NCBI GenBank assembly: GCA_013400115.1
Contig: VXBP01009331.1
Span: 124,001 to 188,000, forward strand
Direction: 5' to 3'
Origin: Rhinopomastus cyanomelas
Taxonomy: Eukaryota > Chordata > Aves > Bucerotiformes > Rhinopomastidae
DNA: 64,000 nt
How positions within the stretch are numbered: the first letter of the stretch is position 1; each line of letters starts with the position of its first letter. The notes beneath the pieces were generated by a model. That model ran no database searches and was not told where the DNA came from. It worked only from the letters and a program-made list of their open reading frames with translations. Of the stretch, positions 12,025-20,925 are shown piece after piece. Position numbers and translations under genes: made by a program.

Positions 12025-12822
12025 GCACAGGACAGAAGCAGAAAGGAGAAACTAATAACAAAATCAGCTTGGGGAGGTGGAAAGAGTGCATCAGTACTAT
12101 TAAATTACTGCCCCTGAAGTTCTAACACACCCCTTTCTTTTTTGTGCTACCGAATAAAGAGAAGTCTCTACATGGGCCGATGCATTTACGGGATTTTAGA
12201 TTCACAATTACAACCATGAAAGAGACTGGAGATGTCAAACTTCAGCAATAGTAAAGCTGATTAACTGTTGATACCCACTGGACTGCTTGTAAATGAAGTT
12301 ACTCTGGGAAAAGGCAAGATAGGAACAATGAAACTCCCAGTGTTTATTTTCTGACCAAGAAAATAAGAGTTGGTAAGATTCTTCCTCAAACAATTCTGGA
12401 AATCACTTTGTTATACCCAGTCCTGACAGGTCTACAAAGTAAATAAGATACATACGGATTGGAACAGGAAACTACAACGTATTTAATGAAAAGACTACAG
12501 TATATGTAAAAACCAGTTCTAAACTTGGCAATTACATTACTGATGCAACCTCTGGGGAAGGCTCAGGCTGGACTCAGCACCAGACAGGAACCAGATGCAG
12601 GAGCTGGATTCAGGAACGCCAGGAACGGACTCCTCCTTGGTTGCCAGCCATCCAGGAAGAGAGAGAAAGAGCAAGAGGGCTGACCCGGCTTTATACCAAA
12701 CTTAGACAGCATGAAAAAGAGTATCATACTGGTCAGCTTGGGGTAACCTGTTCTGTCTGCTCCTCTGCACAGATGCAGCTTCTCTGCACACAAGATTTAG
12801 TAGTCACCTTAGTTCTCAAAAG
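12025..12822. other. Unique intergenic sequence
   Basis: No gene or repeat recognised. Ordinary AT-rich sequence with short non-coding ORFs. Confidence 0.4.
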
Positions 12823-13010
12823 CCAAAGTATAAATGAGAGCCCTTCTGCATCCCAAACTGGCAGTCACTATAGCCATCATAGTTATCACTTGTAGAAACA
12901 TCCACTGTCTGCACATACCTGCTGCTAACAGCACAAAGTGCAGTGAGTCAGACTGAGCTGAAAAGTCAAATCACTGGACAGAATTACTTCTGTTGTAAAA
13001 TACAACCATG
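12823..13010 (-). mobile_element. ERV LTR fragment (second LTR family)
   Basis: Shares a block with 62935-63092 on the same strand: 'atagttatcacttgt', 'ctgtctgcaca', 'ctgagctgaaaagt' and 'aatcact-gacagaatta'. The other copy ends in the LTR-like 'aaaccaggaca' (TGTCCTGGTTT on the minus strand). It resembles a known avian LTR family by memory. Confidence 0.6.
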
Positions 13011-13485
13011 ACATGAATAAATTTTAGCATCCTAAGATCATGCTTGGGACTTGCAGAGCAAGTGCCCCTGACTGTGGCAATGCAGAGCCAACTTTGAAAC
13101 CACCGCATGGCTGAGTGTAACCCCTAGAAAAGCTCCTCTTCCACAAAAGTCAGGACCACATTTAAACATACTGGGAATTAAATACAAGTCCTTTAACTCT
13201 TCAGACTGAAAACTCAGACTGGATATACTAAACGTATGATAAATACTGGAGGCTACAAGGATTCCCTTACTTCAGTGATGTGACAGACCTCAACTGAGAA
13301 TCTGTGGGCTTTGCCCACAAGTGGCTAATGCAGTTAGCCACGGGAGAAACAGAAAAGGACCCCTGGAATTTTATTACTGCATTACAGATGTTCTTTTCTG
13401 TATGTTTGAGGAATGTTTTCTATGAATACTCACACCTAAAAAAAATGCAACAATACAAGTCTTGAAACTACCAGTGCTAAATTGT

Positions 13486-13491
13486 TTTATT
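13486..13491 (-). terminator. CCT5 polyadenylation signal
   Basis: AATAAA on the minus strand, 128 bp beyond the CCT5 stop codon and followed by an AT-rich tract. It predicts a short 3'UTR of about 150 nt ending near 13465. Confidence 0.65.
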
Positions 13492-13618
13492 TCCAACGAT
13501 TACCCATTACAGTATCCAAGACAGGGCATCCCAAATAAGTATCTGAAGATGAAGCATCAGAATACTACTGTCTTTGCTACTAATGTGGCCCCCTTAATGT
13601 TTCTTGCTTTTTAAACCT

Positions 13619-16600
13619 TCACTCTTCAGATTCTCCAGGTCTACGGATGTCATCAATCTTCAGGATCATTCTAACCACCTGAGTTGCCAGAGAAATCTGC
13701 TGCTTCTTACCAATCAAGGTTTCTATAACATGCTGCTGCTTCATATCTGCCAAAATGAAGCGGAAGAATTAGATACCCTCCTCAAATGTAGCTATGTCAT
13801 TTAACCTGAGGTAGTAACTTCCATGTAATTTTAAAGAACATCTGAAAATTATCACTCTTGGTCATACAGCTGGCTAACAACTACTTGTACAAGCTAAGGT
13901 TTTAAGTCTGGATTCTTACACAATATTCTTAGCACAGTGAGAACCGAACTCTCTTCCCAACTAAAAGTTGCAGTTTTTTACCCTTCTGCCCTGTTTTTTG
14001 AAGAGAGTACAGTTTCCAGATGCAAGTATTAGAAGCATCCTGAGGGCTGAATAAGCACTAAAGAAGTGAAAGTTCAAATGCTGTAAAGCAGAAACACTTA
14101 ACCAGAAGGGTTATGAATTTACATGACTTGCACTACATTCCAAACTTGACCATCTTCTTTCTTGAAAAACTGTTAACGCAGTAAGAGCGTGACAAGTGCA
14201 TGTCCAGATGCAAGTAAGTTCTCATATACTCAACCCTTCACATACTCATTACAGGTCTATATAAGCACATATACTGGTGTGAATACCACTACCTAAAGAC
14301 AGTGCCAACCTTTAGTTTACCTCTCCACAAACTGTTTCTCAGCCAGCATCTTCAATGAATCCAGTCATCAGAGGTTTTCAAACAATTACACATCTTCTAC
14401 CTAGTAGTCATATAAACTCCTCCCCACCAGTATTCCTACTGATTATTACATGGGGCAAGAGTTTGTAACTGAAGTGATGCAAAGGTTAAAAAAAGGTACA
14501 GGGATAAGAGCAGAGCAGAAAGTGTTTTGTTGTGAGAAGGAGAACCCTGTTAGGTTCCTCCTTCTCCACACTGCTGTTCTTACCATTTGTTCCCTTCTGC
14601 AAACAGTCGATGCCAAGGGCAGGATTGTTCTCTTTCACTTGCCTAGCCCGCACCTCAGTCATAGTCTGGATGGGATTCATACCGCTGTTCTCCGCCAGTG
14701 CCATGGGAATTACCTCCAAGGCATCTGCAAAGGCTCTCATTGCATACTGCTCCAGAGACGGGCACTAAGGCAACAGGAATTTAAATTCATACACATTAAA
14801 TAAAAGGCAGTAAAAGCAAATTTATAAAATAAAAGCTATAAAATATACACATGATAGGCAGATTTCCATGGCAATATGATCAATTAGTGTCTTGGGATGA
14901 TAACTACTTGCAAATTTTATTTTAAACTGCTCTTCTCATAAAAGGAAAGAGGTACTGGCTAATGAATTTTTACAGAGAGCTGAAGGAGAACTTTTAACAG
15001 TGGTTACCAGTGAATGTCAGGAAGTTGTATAACAGGCACTCTGTGGAAGCTCTCTGAAGGTTTTGTTTTTCAGTCTCTTAAAATAGATTTAATCCTTATT
15101 TTCCCTTCAAAAACTAAAGAAAGTTGTAACTATTTCTTTCTTACCTTGTCTGCCGCCTCACTGACTGCCAAGGCACAGGAAATTTCAGCTGCACCACCCC
15201 CATACACAATACGATTATCACGAACAAGATTCCGGATTACACACAAGGCATCATGAAGGGATCGCTTTGCCTCCTCAATAATCTGCAATTACAAATTAGC
15301 ACCTATGTTACGACATGTACAGATAAAATTTGAGCAAAACTAAGAAGGAGTTAACAGGCTTTTGAAAATAGTTACACATATTGATCAAACACCGGTAATG
15401 AACTGAGCAACTTGCCATTTTATTTCCTCCTCTAATGAAAATGGTCACAGCTCTGGAATTCTGACACTTCTCAATCACAAGCATTCGGTCCTTCGTTGTT
15501 CCAAAGGAGATCTCTCGGACAATGCCTGCGAAGCCCAGTTTCTCTGGTGTGAGTTCACAGAAGCGAGGAACAATACGTCCTCCAGTTGCAATGGCGATTA
15601 ACTGCAATTAAACAATCACCAATTATTTTGAGAAGACACTTCCATTGTTTGTCATAACATAAAAACAGCGGAAGAGAATCTGCCAAATGCCTGTTCTAAA
15701 AGATTCTCTCCCCGTTGCTTTGAAGCATTTCAGGCGATACCCTGTTTTATACAAAAAGTGAGACTGAGGCAAAAACACTCCTGGCCCATAAAACTTCTAG
15801 CAACTAATAATGACACACATGATCCTACTCACTGTAGATTTTTCACAAAGATCCGTAGCAATTTTTCTCCAATACTCACACACACACAGAATTACAGTTC
15901 TATCCAAAAAGCCTGAAGTTCTAACTCCGTCACTGTACTAGTGAATAAACGTTTGAGCACAGGTACAAAGCCCAGACTTTACTTACTTCTATTTCAGGTC
16001 CACCAACCCAGCGAACAGCAGGCAGCTCATTCTGGAGCAGCAAGTGATTTGCCTCATCATCAAAACCCCACTGGCAAATAGCAAGGTTTGCACCAGTGTC
16101 TTTTATCTGAAAGAAACACACAACATCAATCTTCTGATCCAAACACAGGAATAAAACCCTATCACACTTCACAGTTTTAGCTCTCCTTATTTTCTCAGAA
16201 GTCTGAATAAAAACCATCTGGCACACACTGAGATCAAAACAAATTGCAAGCCAGGGTGCTACTGCTTTCTTACATTAACTTAACTTATGGTTGCTTGTGT
16301 ATTTCCACCTCATTCCAGAAATAAACAAGTCCATGATGCTATTTTGTATAAAAGCTAAGAAAAGCATAGACAACGTAAGTAATCTTAAAGACTACCTGCT
16401 TCACCATCTCTTCAAACTTCTCCTTTTCATATTTTTGCAGTGCCTTGTAATCCTCCACAGATGTGACATCAAGCTTATGCTTTGTTTTAGGCTTAGGTGG
16501 TTCAAATGGACAAGTAAGGATCGCAATCTTAACATCTTTAAGCTCCTGTACAATTTTTTTTAAAAAAAAGACCAAAAGTTGAGTTTTAACCTTAGTTTTA

Positions 16601-19600
16601 CCTTTTTCTTTCATGTTCAAAACATACGGGCATAACTTTAAAAAACACAGGGACAGGAAGACACAGTTTATTTGACTTTAGAATAATTGAAACTCAATAT
16701 ATCCTCCCAGCTTTCTGTCATCAGCAAACTTGCTGACAGTGCACTCTAATCTCTCATCCAAGTCTGATACTACATACAGGCCTCTAACTAGACTCTGTCC
16801 CATTGACCACTACTTTCTGGCTTCTATCCTGCAGCCAGTTTACAATCCACCTCACTACCCAATCATCCAGACCACACTGCCTCAGTTTGGCTGTGAGGAT
16901 GCTGTGAGAGACTGTGTCAGATGCTTTACTCAAGGCAACACAGATCACATCCGCTGCTTTGCCATCTATCCACCTGGTTATGCCCTCATAAAAGTCTATC
17001 GGGTTGGTCAACCATGAATTCCTTTGGTGAAGCCATACTGACTGTCCCTAATGACCCTATTGTCCTTGATGTGCCTAGAGACATCGTCCAGGACAAATTG
17101 TTCCATCACCTTTCCTGGGATGGAGGCGAGGCTGACCAGTCTATAGTTACCTGGGTCCTCCTTCTTACCCTTTTTGAACGGTCCACAGCTTTATAACACT
17201 GTTTAAATCCTCTAATCTTTATCAATTTTAATGTCTTTTAATAGTTTAGAAAAAGACAAAAAAGTCCAATAAAACCAACATCTACCCTATCCATGACCAC
17301 CACCAATATTACATACTTGTCTTCACAGCCACCCCTCATGTACTGCAGATCAGTGTGTTTCATCAGTCTTCCTTCTTACAGGATAAGGAACATCACCTCC
17401 TAGAACCGTCTTTTAGAACAACAGGAATTTTAAATTGCCTCCATCTTTCTTGATATGCAAAAAAAGGTGAAGATCTTACGTAAACCAGTCGTCATAACAG
17501 CTTCTGGGGTGTTTTAATCAGGACAACACAACAACTCAAAGCTTAAGCAGCATTTCATAGAATCATAGAATCATTACGGATCGGAAGGGACCTCGAAAGA
17601 TCATCTAGTCCAATTTCTAAATTTCTTGATACCAAGTTGCATTAGTGTGTATTACACACTACAGATGATTACTTCTGCTTCAGCATAGACCTCTGCCCTC
17701 AGCCTCAGTTAGTTGTACAGTAATCCTCCCCACTCCCCCACACTTTCTCAAGACTGCAGTAAATTCTAACTTTGTTTCTTCTAACAAGAATTCAACACTC
17801 CTCTTCCCTTTCTCTGTTGATGCATGACTGAAAAAAACAAACCAAACTACAACATTGTTTCAGCATTTAGAATCACAAAATCATTAGGGATTGGAAGGTA
17901 CCTCGAAAGATCTAGTCCAATCCCCCTGCAACAGCAGGATCACCTAGACCAGGGGTCCTCAAACTTTTTAAACATGGGGCCGGTTCCCTGTCCTCGGAAC
18001 ACCCTGGGCAGCTTGTTCCAGTGCTCTGTCACCCTCACTGTGAAGAAGTTCCTTCTCATATTGACGTGGAACCTCCTATGTTCCAGCTTACAACCATTGC
18101 CCCTTGTCCTATCACTAGATGACACTGAGAGAAGAAATGCTAGGAGAGCATTTGAAGAGGGCTGGACAATCTTATTTAGCCATTACAGGTAAAAAACACA
18201 GACAGGCATCACTTACTTTAGGCATCTGTGGATGACTGAAATCTTTATCCACAATCACTCCTTTAACCAACTGCGTATCTTCCAGTCTACCTCCCACTTT
18301 GCCTTGCACTTTGATCAGCTCAAAATCAACATCTTTACGTTCCATATCTGCTACTGTGAGTACAGCATTTACAGCAATTTCTGCCATTTGTCTGTGACAG
18401 CGGTTAACTCTAGGTTTAAGAAAACACAATTCAAATGCATTTTATCTCAGCAATTTAAAAGAAGTGATTCCATCAATCCTAAAACATAAAGAAATACTGC
18501 TATAGCAACAACCTTTGTACCCAGCATTAAAACCTGCTTCTTCCTTCACAAGATGCTAAATGTGGCAGAAAACAGAACATGCAACATGGTTTGTCTGAGC
18601 AGTCTTTGTGGACCTAGTCTCAAGACACACACTTGACATGAGTGAAGAGAATTAAAGACTAAGAAACATTTAAGTCACAGAAAACAGTGCTACGCCAGCT
18701 CTGCACAGGAAGCCCTCTCTGTCAGAAAGGTACTTATCAAACTACCATACCAAGTTTGGTTTTTTTAAGGAAAATGACCCCAAGCCATATTAGACCTTCA
18801 AAATGCACAATTATTTCTAAAAGATTTGTATTACTCGTAGAATTTGCTATGACACATAAATCTGGAACTAACAAGTTAGAATGAAATTAATGTTGCAGCT
18901 CTTTAACTTCATGGAATTGACCCAATTTCTTACCCTGTGACATGAGTCCATTGAGAAATTAGCTAAAGTGAAACATAAAAGAGCCTTCAGTAGCCACTCC
19001 AATAACTTAAATAATACAGTAAGTCATCAAAATACCAGCATTTCTTTCTTCAAGTGTTTTTAAGAGAAACTTAAAACATTCTTGTCAAGTTTTTGTGACT
19101 TACACTTTAGAGCCCAACGTTGTCTTTGCTGTCTGGATCAGAGGTTCAATGTTCTGTGGATCAACTAGAAAGCTGTCACTGATTTTGTCTAGGTGCTCGA
19201 TAGCAATGCGGGCTGCCTGCTCATAACCATCTGCTATTCTGATAGGGTGAATGCCACGGTCTAGTAATTGCTCAGCTTGTTCCAACAATGCTCCAGCCAG
19301 GACTGTAAAACAAAATTTTAACATACTGTGTACTCCTCTACAGATTTAAACATCATTATTAAAAGATTAGAAAGTATTCCTAATTTTTCTCCCTAATATT
19401 TTAACAGTTCAAGGTTTCTTGAATGACAATGTAACTCTAACCAACCCCAGAAAGAAGTATGAGCATCACGATAGGACAAGAAAAACATCTATGAAAATGA
19501 CATTGAAAGTTATTTTAAGTACAAAGACTCTCAACACTATTTTAAAGGGTAGCTGTACTTAGAAGTATTTCTGTTTGGCTAAAAAAGCTTGCTTTTAAAA

Positions 19601-20726
19601 CTGGAAAAGCTAAGTCAATTTCAAATCTTACCAACTACTCCCGTAGTTCCATCCCCAATTTCATCATCTTGGGATTTAGCCAGCTCCACCATCAGTTTGG
19701 CTATCTGATGATCGACATCCATCATATTCAGGATAGTAGCACCATCATTTGTCACAGTCACCTCACCATCTTTATCCACCATCATTTTATCCAAGCCTAA
19801 AAAAATATATTCAGAACACAAAAGAAAATTAAGAAAATCTCCAAAGAAACAACTACTAAGAACGAGCCATTAAAATTGTTTAATTATTACCATTGGGCCC
19901 AAGGGATGTTTTCAGAGTACTGGCTACAGCCTTTGCTGCCATTATGTGAGACTACAAAAGAAAAAGAAGTTATGCAAACAACTGTAATTTAACTGGCAAC
20001 AGCTAATTACTACTGAAAAATCTTTAACGTACATATGGCTTTTATTCCAGAAACATCCCCCGTGTCTTTTCTTGCACAGCTCAAGCATGCAAAACCAGAG
20101 CAGCTAAAATGACAGTCCTGCGATTTTCAGTAGGAAAGGAAACGAGCTACCATGGAAGAAGCCAGTGTGATGCTGCTGTACTTCTCCAGTGATGCTTAAA
20201 ACTGCACGCACTCACACACGGCTCATTCAGCCACAGCCTTTCTCGATAACAACGATCACGCTTGCGGGGAGGGGACGGTGTGCGGGGTTGTGTGCGGGTG
20301 GTGCCGGTCGCATCTACACGGGCGACAATGGCGAAAATCCATCGCAGTCCCGGGGCGGTGGCCTCCCGTCTCTTTCGCTCGCTCCCAACCGCCCCCACAG
20401 CCACAGTCCTTGCCCAGCCCTCGGGCAGGAGTCAGAACCCAGGCTCGCCGCACCCCCACACGCCCCATGCTCCCTCCGCGGCCTAGCGGCTCCCGCTGCC
20501 CGCCTCGAACGGCGGCATGGTCAGGCCTGGCCCGGCCCGGCCCGGCCCAGCCCAGCCCAGCCCAGCCCAGCCCAGCCAAAGTAAGGCCGCGGAACCACGG
20601 GCAGCCCCAGCATCCACCCACCTTGAGCGCCTCAAGACCCATGAGCCGCGTCTTGCGCTCCTGGTCCTTAAGGATGAGGAAGGGGCGCCCATACTCGTCG
20701 AAAGCGAGAGTCCCCACAGCCGACAT
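13619..20726 (-). CDS. CCT5: CCT5, T-complex protein 1 subunit epsilon (chaperonin TRiC/CCT), complete
   Basis: Cytosolic group II chaperonin subunit, one of eight in the ATP-driven TRiC/CCT ring that folds actin, tubulin and other proteins. Eleven exons join in frame: 20726-20622, 19951-19891, 19796-19632, 19302-19104, 18409-18217, 16545-16396, 16106-15987, 15601-15416, 15282-15145, 14764-14584 and 13746-13619. This gives 1626 nt, 541 aa, the human length. The protein starts MSAVGTLAFDEYGRPFLI and ends RRPGESEE. Visible hallmarks are NDGATIL (72-78), the nucleotide-binding GDGTTG (103-108), His147 (mutated in a human sensory neuropathy), the apical-domain block PPKPKTKHKLDVTS in exon 6 and GGGAAE in exon 9. 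All introns are GT-AG except intron 8, which is GC-AG (ATG|GCAAGT). Intron 6-7 side sequences are clean, while the large intron between exons 5 and 6 carries CR1 copies and a hAT remnant. The gene is transcribed away from ATPSCKMT from a shared CpG island. No disruption seen. Confidence 0.97.
15282..15415 (-). other. CCT5 intron 8 with GC-AG boundaries
   Basis: Intron bases are 15415-15283. Exon 8 ends AAA ATG at 15416, followed by GCAAGTTG; exon 9 starts ATT ATT GAG after a pyrimidine tract and CAG. Both flanking exons match CCT5 without gap, so the GC donor is forced by the reading frame. GC-AG introns are a known minor U2-type class. Confidence 0.85.
16698..17190 (-). mobile_element. CR1 LINE, reverse transcriptase fragment
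   Basis: The minus strand encodes CR1 reverse transcriptase motif A (KASDTVSHSIL, normally KAFDTVSH), LRQCGLDDWVVRWIVNWLQD, VVVNGTESS and, in a shifted frame, the catalytic SKFADDRKLG. It is truncated at both ends and frameshifted, inside the CCT5 intron between exons 5 and 6. Confidence 0.88.
17555..17616 (-). mobile_element. CR1 3' terminal stub
   Basis: About 60 bp: 'tcatagaatcatagaatcat', then 'ggaagggacctcgaaagatc'. An extreme 5' truncation in a CCT5 intron. Confidence 0.85.
17868..18130 (-). mobile_element. CR1 3' fragment interrupted by a hAT remnant
   Basis: Starts 'tagaatcacaaaatcattag'. After 'cacctagac' at 17949 it is interrupted by about 49 bp of hAT sequence and resumes at 'aacaccctgggcagc'. 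The CR1 segment that would lie between is missing, so a deletion removed the far end of the hAT together with CR1 flank. Confidence 0.88.
17950..17998 (+). mobile_element. hAT MITE 5'-end remnant
   Basis: 'caggggtcctcaaacttttt' plus about 29 further bases match the start of the intact element at 52734. Only this end remains, nested in a CR1. Confidence 0.82.
20531..20577. repeat. Pentamer tandem repeat (CCCGG)3(CCCAG)6 in CCT5 intron 1
   Basis: Nine uninterrupted pentamers: three CCCGG, then six CCCAG. On the CCT5 sense strand this reads as GGG runs spaced by two bases, a classical G-quadruplex pattern, starting about 45 nt after the exon 1 donor. The CCCGG to CCCAG change is what CpG decay would produce. 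Confidence 0.92.
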
Positions 20727-20925
20727 AACTGCTCCGCGCTGCGAGTCCCAGTGGCCGGAAGTGGTCGCGCCGCGGCCCGCGCCCTGACGCAGCGCGTTCC
20801 ACCCCTCCCCGCGCCTGCGCAGGCGGCAGCGCCGGGACCTATTTGACGGGGGAGGAAAAAGGCGACGCTAACGCGGAGCTTTCTGGAAGCGGCCAAGGCG
20901 CGCACGGGGAGGAGCCACTCTGGAG
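20727..20925. promoter_or_regulatory. Bidirectional CCT5 / ATPSCKMT CpG-island promoter
   Basis: 199 bp separate the two start codons. The CpG-rich tract extends from about 20250 to 21070. There is no TATA box. Visible sites are an ETS/GABP-type 'ccggaagtg' at 20755-20763, 29 bp upstream of the CCT5 ATG, and a perfect 14-bp palindrome 'cgcctgcgcaggcg' at 20812-20825 that resembles NRF-1-type sites. Head-to-head CCT5-ATPSCKMT arrangement is known in human, so shared control is probable. Transcription start sites cannot be placed exactly. Confidence 0.8.
20812..20825. promoter_or_regulatory. 14-bp perfect GC palindrome, NRF-1-like
   Basis: 'cgcctgcgcaggcg' equals its own reverse complement and lies 86 bp from the CCT5 start codon and about 100 bp from the ATPSCKMT start codon. 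NRF-1 binds GCGC-palindromic sites in promoters of nuclear mitochondrial genes, which would suit ATPSCKMT. Binding is inferred. Confidence 0.45.

Noticed and set aside
14450..14803. 117-codon plus-strand ORF
   Set aside because: Antisense shadow of CCT5 exon 10.
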